Under the pieces are notes generated by a model that saw only the letters and a list, made by a program, of their open reading frames with translations, was not told the origin of the DNA and searched no databases. From Bacteroides sp. Marseille-P3684 (GTDB taxonomy: Bacteria > Bacteroidota > Bacteroidia > Bacteroidales > Bacteroidaceae): 64,000 nucleotides of DNA. Position 1 is the stretch's first letter, and each line of letters begins with the position of its first letter. This document shows, piece by piece, positions 19,639 through 28,399 of the stretch. The stretch covers positions 792,326 to 856,325 of the forward strand of contig NZ_LT985808.1 of the NCBI RefSeq assembly GCF_900291465.1, read 5' to 3'. A program made the position numbers and the translations under genes.

Positions 19639-21489
19639 ATGAAACAGAAACAACTCATCCACATACTGGGCACGGGGACCTTCGGGTTCCTGCTTGCCAC
19701 CGGCATCGCCTCCTGCAGCGATGTCAACGACTGGTCGACAGACCCGTCCTTCGACCGCCTCTTCGGCACACGGCAGGCGTCGCTCTCCGTTGAGCCCGAA
19801 GCCCTCTCCGCCACCGTGGAGTGGGAGGCTACGCCGAAGACACAGTCCTACCTCATCGAAGTCAGTACCGACTCGCTCTACGACGACCGCGCCATGGGCG
19901 AAGGCGGAAGCCTGCTCTACGGCACCGACGGCTCCATCACCCGTTCGCCCTACGTCCTCACCGGACTGAAGGGCGAGACGACCTACTATCTCCGCATCAA
20001 GTCAGTGAGCGACGGCAAGGAGTCCCGCTGGGTCTACCCGGAGAAGTTCAAGTTCACCACCGATGCCGAACAGATATTCCACAAGGTCGCCGACGAAGAC
20101 GTGACGGACGAGTCCGTCCGCCTCACCTGGGATGCCGCGATGGAGGCGACACGCATCGAGTACGTCCGTGACGAAGAGGAACCTGCCGTCCGCGAGCTGA
20201 CCGCCGAGGAACGCGCCGCCGGCGAGGTGCTCATCGACGGGCTCGACCCGAAGGTGACCTACACCTTCATGATTTACAACGGCGACACCCGGCGCGGCAC
20301 CCTTGAGGTGCAGACGAAGGCTGCCGTCATGGCGGACTCGGAGGTGACCGTCGACGCCGCTGCCCGGAGGGTGACCTTCACCTGGGGCGAGAACATCGGC
20401 AGACTGACGGGCTACGTCCTCCTCGAGGGTGACGTCTATCCCGCCGACCAGCCGCAGACCGCCCTGACCGACGCACAGGTACAGGCACGCCAACTGACCC
20501 TCACGGGGCTGAAGGGCAGCACCACCTACACCGTGGCGGTGATGCGCGGACGCACCGTCCGTGCCCTCCAGACCTTCAAGACGTGGGCGGACATCCCTGC
20601 CGACTACACGAAGGTGAACGTCGGCAACGCCGACGAGTGGGACGCTGCCCTGGCGAGCCACAGCGGCAAGGTAGCCGTGGTCCTGACGGGCGATGTCGAC
20701 CTGACCGCCAGCGGCACGGCGAAGATTCCAGCCTCCATCACCTCCCTGCTCGTGTGGGGCGGCGACGTGGTGACGGCTCAGAAGGCACACACCTTCCGCA
20801 CCAAGGGACTGAGCTTCCTGGGCAACATGGACGCGGTGGAGTTCTACAACCTCAACCTCTTCGCCAACGGCAGCACGAACAACTACCTCTTTGACTTCAA
20901 CGGCTCGAAGGCGGACGTCAACACCGTCAGCCTGACGTCCTGCGTCCTCGACGAGGCACGCGGCGTGTTCCGACTGCGCAGCAACAGCACCGGTACCCTC
21001 CGCAACATCGTGGCGGAAGACTGTCTGATAAGGAACATCGGCAGCTACGGCTTCGTGTCGCAGGAAGGCTCGGGCCTCACGCTCGGCACGGTGACCCTGA
21101 AGAAGTGTACCTACGTGCCCCACAGCTCGGGCAAGTGCCTCCTGCAGAACAAGGGCGGCAACGTTGTCGGCGTGGTCATCGACCAGTGCACCTTCTACGG
21201 CTTCACCTACGCCTTCCTCGACAACAACAAGGCAGGCTTCACGCTCGACATCAGCCGCACGCTCATGGGTGGCTTCACCGGAAGCAAGTTCTTCCAGAAC
21301 ATCGCCACGGCGACGGTGAACTCCTGCAAGGACTTCTACGTGTCGGCCGACTGCCCCTTCGAGACGTCCATCGGCGAGATGAAGCTGGAGCTGAAGGATG
21401 CCGACCTCTTCGCCAACCCCGGCGCAGGCGACTTCCGTGTGAAACCGACGGAATATGCCGCCTTCGGCGACCCGCGGTGGGAGAAGTAA
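19639..21489 (+). CDS. Surface lipoprotein with FN3-like repeats and DUF5123-type beta-helix
   Basis: The 616-residue protein has a lipobox ending at Cys26 (GIASC). Two or three fibronectin-III-like modules follow (about 45-310), including TLTGLKGSTTYTVAVMRG and an equivalent LTGLKGETTYYLRIKS. The second half (about 330-616) is rich in short repeated strands typical of a right-handed beta-helix and resembles the DUF4957/DUF5123 proteins of Bacteroidota pectin loci. Its place after SusD suggests an auxiliary surface glycan-binding protein. No catalytic motif is recognised, though a cryptic lyase-like fold is possible. Confidence 0.75.
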   Translation: MKQKQLIHILGTGTFGFLLATGIASCSDVNDWSTDPSFDRLFGTRQASLSVEPEALSATVEWEATPKTQSYLIEVSTDSLYDDRAMGEGGSLLYGTDGSITRSPYVLTGLKGETTYYLRIKSVSDGKESRWVYPEKFKFTTDAEQIFHKVADEDVTDESVRLTWDAAMEATRIEYVRDEEEPAVRELTAEERAAGEVLIDGLDPKVTYTFMIYNGDTRRGTLEVQTKAAVMADSEVTVDAAARRVTFTWGENIGRLTGYVLLEGDVYPADQPQTALTDAQVQARQLTLTGLKGSTTYTVAVMRGRTVRALQTFKTWADIPADYTKVNVGNADEWDAALASHSGKVAVVLTGDVDLTASGTAKIPASITSLLVWGGDVVTAQKAHTFRTKGLSFLGNMDAVEFYNLNLFANGSTNNYLFDFNGSKADVNTVSLTSCVLDEARGVFRLRSNSTGTLRNIVAEDCLIRNIGSYGFVSQEGSGLTLGTVTLKKCTYVPHSSGKCLLQNKGGNVVGVVIDQCTFYGFTYAFLDNNKAGFTLDISRTLMGGFTGSKFFQNIATATVNSCKDFYVSADCPFETSIGEMKLELKDADLFANPGAGDFRVKPTEYAAFGDPRWEK

Positions 21490-21521
21490 TGAAACTCATT
21501 AACCGAACAATTCATTCATCC

Positions 21522-23171
21522 ATGAACCAAATCATAACCATCGGAAAGAACCTTGCCGTGGTGCTGCTCTGCGTGCTGGCGCTGGCGTGCAAGGACGACA
21601 AGGCGGTGGACGGCACGGCACTCACCCTGCTGTCATACACACCGCACGAAGATGACAACATCCCCACGGAGGGCGTCATCGAACTGACCTTCTCGAAGCC
21701 CGTCCGTCAGGCTCCGAACACGGACATCACCCTCAACGGCACGCCGGTGCGCGTCATCATCACCGACAACGTGGTGCGCGCACACTACAGCCTGCCGCTG
21801 GCTGACCACATCCGCCTGCTCATCCCCGAGGGCGCACTGACCGACATGGACGGAGCGCAGGCATTCAGCGGACTGGACCTGAACCTCCCCGTACGCGTGG
21901 AGGCGCACCCCTTTGACGCCATCGTCGACGCCAACGGGCACGGCGACTATACCAGCGTGCAGGCAGCCATCGACCAGGCTCCCGCGAACGCCACGCAGCC
22001 CTACCTCATCTTCGTGGCGGACGGGGCGTACAACGAGTGCATCACCATCCCGGCGAACAAGCCCTACATACACCTCATCGGGCAGTCGCGCGAGGGCACA
22101 CGCATCCAGTTCCTCCTGAACCGCGTGCAGTGGAAGGACCCTGCCACGCCGAAGCCCGAGGGATGGGAGTACTCGGCATACAACCCCGACTACCAGGCAA
22201 CGACCGGACTGACCTCTGCCAACGAAGCCGTCTGCCTCGTGCTGGCGAGCGACTTCCATGCCGAGAACCTCTCGTTCGTCAACCTCTACGGCGCACGTGC
22301 CGACGTCTACGGCGGACGCGCAGCCAACGGACAGGCGGACGCACTCATGACACGCGCCGACCGCATCTCGCTCTACAACTGCCGCATGGTCTCCTATCAG
22401 GACACCTGGTGGGTGCGCAACAACCAGAGCGACAAGTGGAGGGGACTGAACAACCGTAACTACGCCGACAGCTGCTGGATTGAGGGAAAGACCGACTACC
22501 TCTACGGCAACGGCAACCTGCTGGTGGAACGGAGCACCTTCTTCAACGTCGGCACGAGCGGCAACGTGATGACCGCCGGAGCCCACTTCCCCGGCACGGC
22601 GTGGGGACACATCATGCGCGGATGCACCGTCGACGGACTGCCCTCGGCGAACGGGACGACCTTCTTCGGACGCCCCTGGCAGCAGGAGCCCGTCGCCGTG
22701 TGGATTGACACCCGCTGCAAGGTCTCCCTGGACCCTACCGGCTGGATGGACATGGGCGCCCTGCCCAAGGTCTACGGCGAGTACGGTACGACCGATGCCG
22801 AAGGAAACCCGGTTGACACCAGCCGGCGCAAGACGACCTTTGCCGTCGGTGGCAAGCAAGTGCCCTACCCGGGCAACATCGTCCTCGATGCAGCCGACGT
22901 CGCCAAGTACACCTACGACGCCATCATCACCGCCGACGACGGATGGGACCCCCGTTCGTACTATACCGACAAGCATCTGCCTGCCCCCGCACACGTCGCC
23001 CTCGACGGGACGACCCTCACCTGGGACGGGCTGAACCGGGCGGTGTGTTACCTCGTCTTCCGCGACGGCGTCCTGCTGGGACAGACCACGGAGACGACCT
23101 ACACCGTGCCCTCGGCCGACGGCACCTACACCGTCCGTGCAGCCAACAAGTATGGAAACCTGAGCGACTGA
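21522..23171 (+). CDS. Pectinesterase (pectin methylesterase, CE8)
   Basis: The start is taken at ATG 21522, which gives a compact lipoprotein signal ending at Cys23 (LALAC). An alternative ATG at 21489 overlaps the previous stop (TAATGA) and adds 11 residues. The 549-residue protein has an Ig-like N-terminal domain (about 30-125) and then the CE8 beta-helix. The expected active-site residues are present: Asp294 in SYQDTWW, Asp325 in KTDYLYGNG and Arg384 in FGRPWQ. The enzyme removes methyl esters from homogalacturonan so that the two downstream pectate lyases can act. The C-terminus has a small FN3-like region. Confidence 0.9.
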   Translation: MNQIITIGKNLAVVLLCVLALACKDDKAVDGTALTLLSYTPHEDDNIPTEGVIELTFSKPVRQAPNTDITLNGTPVRVIITDNVVRAHYSLPLADHIRLLIPEGALTDMDGAQAFSGLDLNLPVRVEAHPFDAIVDANGHGDYTSVQAAIDQAPANATQPYLIFVADGAYNECITIPANKPYIHLIGQSREGTRIQFLLNRVQWKDPATPKPEGWEYSAYNPDYQATTGLTSANEAVCLVLASDFHAENLSFVNLYGARADVYGGRAANGQADALMTRADRISLYNCRMVSYQDTWWVRNNQSDKWRGLNNRNYADSCWIEGKTDYLYGNGNLLVERSTFFNVGTSGNVMTAGAHFPGTAWGHIMRGCTVDGLPSANGTTFFGRPWQQEPVAVWIDTRCKVSLDPTGWMDMGALPKVYGEYGTTDAEGNPVDTSRRKTTFAVGGKQVPYPGNIVLDAADVAKYTYDAIITADDGWDPRSYYTDKHLPAPAHVALDGTTLTWDGLNRAVCYLVFRDGVLLGQTTETTYTVPSADGTYTVRAANKYGNLSD

Positions 23172-23175
23172 AGCC

Positions 23176-24753
23176 ATGAGCATGAACCGACTGATACTGA
23201 CACTCCTGTGCGGCGCCCTCCTTGCGGGGGGCACCGCCTGCTCGGGCGACGACCCCCAGCCGTCCGATAAGCCCCAACCGGAGACCCCCGGCGGCACCGA
23301 CACGCCGGACACCCCCGGACTGCCCACCTACCCGAAGCCCGACCGCTCGCAGATAGCCGCCTTCCCCGGCGCACACGGGGCGGGCCGCTACGTCAAGGGC
23401 GGGGCGGAAGGGAAGGTCTACGTCGTCACCTCGCTCAAGGACGACAACTCCGTGGGGACGCTCCGCCACGCCATCGCGCAGAGCGGACCGCGCACCATCG
23501 TCTTCGCCGTCAGCGGCACCATCGACCTCACGAGCGAACTGGTGATACGCAACGGCGACCTGACCATTGCCGGACAGACCGCCCCGGGCGACGGCATCTG
23601 CCTGCGCTACCACCCCGTGATGCTTGCCGCCGACAACGTCATCATCCGCTTCCTGCGCTTCCGCATGGGGGCGGACAGGCTGCAAGGGACCGAGGCGGAC
23701 GGCGCCGACGCCATCTGGGGCAAGGGACACCGGGACATCCTCATCGACCACTGCTCCATGAGCTGGAGCACCGACGAGTGTGCCTCCTTCTACGACAACC
23801 GCAACTTCACCATGCAGTGGTGCATCCTCGCCGAGAGCCTCGCCCGTTCGCTCCATGACAAGGGGGCGCACGGCTACGGCGGCATCTGGGGAGGTGCGCC
23901 TGCCACCTTCCACCACAACCTGCTGGCACACCACAGCAGCCGCACCCCGCGCCTGAACGGCAGCCGCACGCTGGGCAACCCCGGCGAGGAGAAGGCGGAC
24001 CTGCGCAACAACGTGTTCTACAACTGGGGACCGACCAACGGCGGCTATGCCGGAGAAGGCGGAAGTTTTAATTTCGTGAACAACTACTACAAGCCGGGAC
24101 CCTCCACCGCCACGAAGAAGGGCATCGTGAACCGCATCTTCTCGCCCAACGGCGACGACGGCAAGCAGAAGAACCCGCGCGGCGTGTGGGGCACGTTCCA
24201 CCTGTCAGGGAATTTCTTCGACGACTCCTGTCCGTCCCTCCCTTCCGCCTGGAAGCCACTGCTCGAGGCTGTCAATAAAAATAACCGCGAAGGCTTGCAG
24301 CCGAACACGGGGAATGGTGTACCTTTGCCGTCGGGAGGCGTGGACGCCCTGCTGGCAGCCAAGGAGTTTGCCGTTTCAACCGACGCTGCCGCCTTCACCC
24401 AGTCCGCCGCGGACGCCTACGAGTCGGTGCTCCGCCTGGCAGGTGCCTCGCTGAAGCGTGACGCCGTGGATGCCCGCATCGTGGAGAACGTCCGTCGGGG
24501 CGACTTCACCGCTCCGGGCAGCAACGGCAGCAACTACGGCATCATCGACAACGAGCAGGATGTGGGCGGTTGGCCCGCCTATGCCGGAACGACGCTGAAG
24601 GACACCGACGGCGACGGCATGCCGGATGCCTGGGAACGGGCGCACGGGCTCGACCCCGACCGGGACGACAGCGCCGCCTACAATCTGAGCAAGGAGTACA
24701 CCAACCTGGAGGTTTACTACAACGGACTGGTGGAGAACCTCTACGGCAATTGA
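23176..24753 (+). CDS. Pectate lyase lipoprotein (PL1)
   Basis: The 525-residue protein has a lipobox ending at Cys22 (GGTAC) and a Pro/Thr-rich linker (about 25-55). A parallel beta-helix follows, with PL1-type signatures: AFPGAHGAGRY, TLRHAIAQSGPRTIVFAVSG, GQTAPGDGI, DHCSMSWSTDE and the His-rich HHNLLAHHSSRTPR, whose Arg is the likely catalytic base region. Near the end DTDGDGMPDAWE is a calcium-binding thrombospondin-3-like motif. It starts 4 bases after the pectinesterase. It should cleave de-esterified homogalacturonan by beta-elimination. The last codon and stop (AAT TGA) belong to a CAATTG repeat. Confidence 0.92.
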   Translation: MSMNRLILTLLCGALLAGGTACSGDDPQPSDKPQPETPGGTDTPDTPGLPTYPKPDRSQIAAFPGAHGAGRYVKGGAEGKVYVVTSLKDDNSVGTLRHAIAQSGPRTIVFAVSGTIDLTSELVIRNGDLTIAGQTAPGDGICLRYHPVMLAADNVIIRFLRFRMGADRLQGTEADGADAIWGKGHRDILIDHCSMSWSTDECASFYDNRNFTMQWCILAESLARSLHDKGAHGYGGIWGGAPATFHHNLLAHHSSRTPRLNGSRTLGNPGEEKADLRNNVFYNWGPTNGGYAGEGGSFNFVNNYYKPGPSTATKKGIVNRIFSPNGDDGKQKNPRGVWGTFHLSGNFFDDSCPSLPSAWKPLLEAVNKNNREGLQPNTGNGVPLPSGGVDALLAAKEFAVSTDAAAFTQSAADAYESVLRLAGASLKRDAVDARIVENVRRGDFTAPGSNGSNYGIIDNEQDVGGWPAYAGTTLKDTDGDGMPDAWERAHGLDPDRDDSAAYNLSKEYTNLEVYYNGLVENLYGN

Positions 24754-24795
24754 CAATTGATGATTGACAATTGACAATTGACAATGGGCAATTGA
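24747..24795. repeat. CAATTG tract between the two pectate lyase genes
   Basis: Repeated CAATTGACAATTG units begin in the final codons of the first pectate lyase, supply its TGA, and run up to the leader of the second. A TTG at 24771 inside it opens a spurious extension of the next gene. Confidence 0.85.
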
Positions 24796-24809
24796 AAAAC
24801 AGAAAGACT

Positions 24810-26291
24810 ATGCGACTACGAACCATGAGTATGACTGTCCTGATGCTGGCAGGAGCCTTTGCGCTGCTGCCCGTGCAGGCACAGCAACAAGCGAATTATC
24901 CGACGCCGGACCGTTCCACGGTGCCCGCCTTCCCGGGAGCCGACGGGGCCGGCAAGTATGTCACCGGTGGGGCAGGAGGAGCCGTCTACACCGTCACCTC
25001 GCTCAAGGACGACGGGTCGGAGGGCACCCTGCGCTGGGCAGTCCGCAAGAAGGGACCGCGCACCATCGTCTTTGCCGTCAGCGGAATCATCGAACTGACG
25101 GAACCGCTGAAGATTAACAACGGCGACCTCACCATCGCCGGACAGACCGCCCCCGGCGACGGCATCTGCCTGAAGAACTACACGCTGGGCATCTCCGCGG
25201 ACAACGTCATCATCCGCTTCATCCGCTCGCGCATGGGGGCGGACATCCGCCAGAAGGGCGACGATGCCATGAACGGTTTCCACGGGCACCGCGGCATCCT
25301 CATCGACCACTGCTCCATGAGCTGGAGCACCGACGAGTGTGCCACGTTCTACAACAACAGCAACCTCACCCTCCAGTGGTGCCTCATCAGCGAGAGCCTC
25401 GTGCACTCCATCCACGAGAAGGGGGCGCACGGCTACGGTGGCATCTGGGGAGGCTCGCCTGCCACGTTCCACCACAACCTGCTGGCGCACCACACCAACC
25501 GCACCCCGCGCCTCTGTGGCAGCCGCTTCAACGGGAAGCCCGAGGAGGAGCGCGTGGAGCTGTTCAACAACGTGATTTACAACTTCGGCAGCGACGGCGC
25601 GTATGCCGGCGAGGGAGGCTCCTACAACTTCCTGAACAACTACTACAAGCCGGGACCCTACACCGCCACCAAGTCGTCCTACAAGCGTTTCTTCACCGCC
25701 TACGCGGACGACGGCAAGAACGAGAACGTCAAGGGCACGCACGGCGTGTTCTACCTGGCAGGCAACTACATGGACCCGACCTGCCCCGCACTCGACGAGA
25801 AGAAGCGTAAGGCCATCATGCGGCTCAACAAGGACAACGCCGCCGGCTTCGTCATCAAGAACGACTTCGCCCCTGCCTCCGAGGTGCTGGCGTCGCAGCC
25901 CTTCACCATTGCCGAACACACCACCCTGCAGCCGGCATGGGATGCCTACGAGTCCGTGCTCCGTCATGCCGGCGCTTCGCTCCACCGTGACAAGCAGGAC
26001 ACGCGCATCGTCGGGGAGGTCCGCGCCGGGACGTACACCTACGAGGGTTCTCACGGCAGTACGCTGGGCATGATCGACCAGCCCTCCGACGTGGGTGGCT
26101 GGGAGACCTACCGTCAGACGGACGCACCCCTGGACACCGACGGCGACGGCATGCCCGACGACTGGGAAAGGGCACATGGGCTGAACCCGTCCGATGCCAC
26201 GGACGGCGCGACGTACCGTCTCTCTCCTTCGTACACGAACCTGGAGGTCTACCTCAACGGGTTGGTGGAGGGAACGTTCCCGTCCAATTGA
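24810..26291 (+). CDS. Secreted pectate lyase (PL1), paralogue
   Basis: The start is ATG 24810; the frame extends upstream into CAATTG repeats but only from a TTG. The 493-residue protein has a signal peptide cleaved near VQAQQ (about residue 24) and no lipobox. It is closely similar to the preceding lyase: AFPGADGAGKY, RTIVFAVSGIIELTE, GQTAPGDGICL, DHCSMSWSTDE, HHNLLAHHTNRTPR and the C-terminal DTDGDGMPDDWE calcium motif. The pair looks like a tandem duplication. The upstream copy is lipid-anchored and this copy is free, so they may work at the surface and in the periplasm respectively. The stop (TCC AAT TGA) again lies in a CAATTG repeat. Confidence 0.92.
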   Translation: MRLRTMSMTVLMLAGAFALLPVQAQQQANYPTPDRSTVPAFPGADGAGKYVTGGAGGAVYTVTSLKDDGSEGTLRWAVRKKGPRTIVFAVSGIIELTEPLKINNGDLTIAGQTAPGDGICLKNYTLGISADNVIIRFIRSRMGADIRQKGDDAMNGFHGHRGILIDHCSMSWSTDECATFYNNSNLTLQWCLISESLVHSIHEKGAHGYGGIWGGSPATFHHNLLAHHTNRTPRLCGSRFNGKPEEERVELFNNVIYNFGSDGAYAGEGGSYNFLNNYYKPGPYTATKSSYKRFFTAYADDGKNENVKGTHGVFYLAGNYMDPTCPALDEKKRKAIMRLNKDNAAGFVIKNDFAPASEVLASQPFTIAEHTTLQPAWDAYESVLRHAGASLHRDKQDTRIVGEVRAGTYTYEGSHGSTLGMIDQPSDVGGWETYRQTDAPLDTDGDGMPDDWERAHGLNPSDATDGATYRLSPSYTNLEVYLNGLVEGTFPSN

Positions 26292-26415
26292 CAACGTTTC
26301 AATTGACAATTGACAATGGACAATTGACAATTGCCATGCGGCGTGAGGCGTGGGGCGTGTCAGGCGAGACCACAAGGCGATAATTGTCAATTGTCCATTG
26401 TCCATTGTCAATTGA
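26285..26415. repeat. CAATTG tracts after the pectin locus
   Basis: Two blocks of CAATTGACAATTG units (26285-26333 and 26381-26415) flank a CACAAGGCG-containing spacer. The two blocks are in opposite orientations (TTGACAA then TTGTCAA), so together they could fold into a long hairpin behind the last gene of the pectin locus. No gene is present in 26292-27275. Confidence 0.8.
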
Positions 26416-26420
26416 ATATG

Positions 26421-26453
26421 TTGGACCGGGCGACCAGACCGGTCGCCCCTACA
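26421..26453 (+). repeat. 34-bp hairpin element, copy 1
   Basis: The element begins TTGGACC, has an 8-bp stem GGGCGACC / GGTCGCCC around a 5-base loop, and ends CCTACAT. Four copies are in the window: here, 27108-27141, 54695-54728 (reversed) and 54821-54854. This one sits at the left edge of the first 560-bp element. Confidence 0.85.
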
Positions 26454-26496
26454 TTCCTTGAAATGTTTTGTTGATGGGGATTGACGGTTGTGTCAA

Positions 26497-27055
26497 TTTG
26501 TCAAATTGTCAAACGAATCGCCCGAGAAGGGGCTTCCTTGCACCAAAATACGGATTGGTGGCCGGGAAGGCCCTTTTCGGGCGGTTTGCGTTTTTCATGT
26601 TGTCGGTATTTTTGCTTTTTCTCTTTCTTTCTGTGTTCTTTTATTCCGCCTGTGTTCCCTTCCGTCGGTCTTTTCACACGGACGGGTGCAAAATCACACG
26701 TCGGGATTTGTGCCCTTTCGGTCTCTAAAAAATGGGGAAAGGGGACTGTTTTCGTACGGACGCGTCGGTACGACGGTGCGGACACGTCGGTACGACGGTA
26801 GTCGTTCGTCCGTACGAAGCCAGTCACAGGTGCTTTCGACCGTGGAAAGGAGGGCGGCGGATGCTTTTTCTGCGTTAGAAAGGGTATAGTTGTGTGAATA
26901 ATCGTTTCTTTTGGTGCGTTCCGACGGACGTTTCTTAAAATATTTAACGCGCGTTTTTCTAATTGGGACGATTTTGCGAAAATGCGCGTTAGCCGAAACT
27001 GCCGAATCAGGAAATTGTGATGTTAAAATCGGGAGAATAATGTCATTGTGACAAA
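26497..27055. repeat. 560-bp rigid-length intergenic element, copy A
   Basis: First of three related copies (others at 42567-43126 and 54100-54678). Ends TTTGTCA (26497-26503) and TGACAAA (27049-27055) are complementary. Landmarks AAACGA (26511), CCAAAATACGG (26543), CTCTAAAA (26723), CGTACGAAGC (26811), TATTTAACG (26941) and GTGA (27017) have the same spacing as in copy B. The centre holds CGTACGGACG-type palindromic units. Open frames of about 100-130 codons cross it, but differences between copies are not concentrated at third codon positions, so it is treated as non-coding. Confidence 0.88.
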
Positions 27056-27066
27056 CGGGGAAAAAT

Positions 27067-27141
27067 CAATTGTCAATTGTCCATTGTCCATTGTCAATTG
27101 ATGTTTGTTGGACCGGGCGACCAGACCGGTCGCCCCTACAT
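27067..27141. repeat. CAATTG tract and 34-bp hairpin element, copy 2
   Basis: A CAATTGTCAATTG tract (27067-27100) is followed by the second copy of the 34-bp hairpin element (27108-27141), in the same direction as copy 1. The two hairpins therefore bracket the 560-bp element. Confidence 0.85.
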
Positions 27142-27275
27142 CGCCGCCTTGTGGGTTCATGAACATGCTGCAGGGGTCCTTGTTCCTTGCAATTGGGTTA
27201 AATCCTCTTAACGCAGCGTGACCGTGTGGCAATTAATTTGTTACTTTGCACCAATTTAGCTAAAGAGTCGCTTTT

Positions 27276-28148
27276 ATGTCCACGAAACACCGGGTACGCC
27301 TTTTCGACATGCAGTTCATCACCGCCTGCATCAGTACGGCCATGGTACTGATACTGTTGGGGTTGATGCTGTTTCTCGTGTTGTCGGCACACCGGCTGTC
27401 CGTGTACGTACGCGAGAACCTGAACTTCACCGTCCTGCTGAACAACGACGCACCCGAGTCCGCCATCCTTGCCCTGCAGAAGCGGCTGGACAGTGAGGCG
27501 TTCGTCAAGGCGTCCGCCTACATCTCCAAGGAGGAGGCGCTGAAGGAGGAGGTGGAGACCATGGGCAGCGACCCCGTGGAGTTCCTCGGTTACAACCCCT
27601 TCAGTCCGTCCATCGAGCTGAAGCTGCATGCCGCCTATGCCAATGCCGACAGCGTGGCGTGGATCAAGGAGCGCATCCTTGCCGACAAGCTGGTGACGGA
27701 CATCGACTACAGGCAGGGGCTCATGGACTCCGTGAACCGGAACATCAGCAAGCTCAGCATCGGGCTGCTCGCCGTGGCCGCCCTGCTGACGCTCATCTCG
27801 TTCGCACTCATCAACAACACCGTCCGCCTGACCATTTACTCCAAGCGCTTCCTCATCCACACCATGAAGCTCGTGGGGGCGGGGTGGGGCTTCATCCGAC
27901 GGCCCTTCCTGCGGCGCAACTTCTGGGTCGGGCTGTCGTCGGGCGTTCTGGCGGACGCCGTGCTGGTGGCTGCCGCCTACACCCTGGTGAGCTATGAGCC
28001 GGGGCTGCTCGCCGTCATCACCACCGACATCCTGCTGTGGGTGATGCTGTCGACGCTCCTCTTTGGCGTGCTCATCACCTGCATGTGCGCCTATATTTCG
28101 ATAAACAAGTACCTCCGCCTGAGCGCAGGTGACCTATATTATATGTAA
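27276..28148 (+). CDS. ftsX: Cell division protein FtsX
   Basis: The 290-residue protein has a short cytoplasmic N-terminus and a first transmembrane helix (about 17-38). An extracytoplasmic domain follows (about 40-165, starting VRENLNFTVLL), then three further helices (about 168-190, 218-240 and 250-275). This is the FtsX fold. In many bacteria FtsX works with the ATPase FtsE to activate peptidoglycan hydrolases at the septum; no ftsE is adjacent here. It starts a compact run with DUF3098, uppP, truB, queA and folK. A near-match -7 box, TTACTTTG, lies about 30 bases upstream. Confidence 0.9.
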   Translation: MSTKHRVRLFDMQFITACISTAMVLILLGLMLFLVLSAHRLSVYVRENLNFTVLLNNDAPESAILALQKRLDSEAFVKASAYISKEEALKEEVETMGSDPVEFLGYNPFSPSIELKLHAAYANADSVAWIKERILADKLVTDIDYRQGLMDSVNRNISKLSIGLLAVAALLTLISFALINNTVRLTIYSKRFLIHTMKLVGAGWGFIRRPFLRRNFWVGLSSGVLADAVLVAAAYTLVSYEPGLLAVITTDILLWVMLSTLLFGVLITCMCAYISINKYLRLSAGDLYYM

Positions 28149-28150
28149 AC

Positions 28151-28399
28151 ATGGATAGACAAACATTCGCTTTCGACAAGACAAACTTCATCCTCCTCCT
28201 CATCGGGATGGCGGTAGTAATCATCGGCTTTCTCCTCATGGCGGGACCGGGCTCCTCGGAGACCCAGTTCAACCCCGACATCTTCAGCGTACGCCGCATC
28301 CGGGTGGCTCCCATCGTGAGCTTCGTGGGGTTCGTGTTCATGATTTACGCCGTGGTGCGCCGTCCCAAACACACTGAAGACAACCGACCGGAAGCATGA
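28151..28399 (+). CDS. DUF3098 small membrane protein
   Basis: The 82-residue protein has two predicted transmembrane helices (about 12-32 and 52-70) joined by a loop with the family run [22 protein letters not shown]3098 proteins typically sit between ftsX and uppP in Bacteroidota. It starts 2 bases after ftsX and its stop overlaps the uppP start, so translation is probably coupled. Function unknown; context suggests envelope biogenesis or division. Confidence 0.88.
   Translation: MDRQTFAFDKTNFILLLIGMAVVIIGFLLMAGPGSSETQFNPDIFSVRRIRVAPIVSFVGFVFMIYAVVRRPKHTEDNRPEA

Noticed and set aside
24320-24327. TACCTTTG box inside the first pectate lyase gene
   Set aside because: It matches the -7 consensus but lies in the middle of a coding region, with no gene start within 400 bases.
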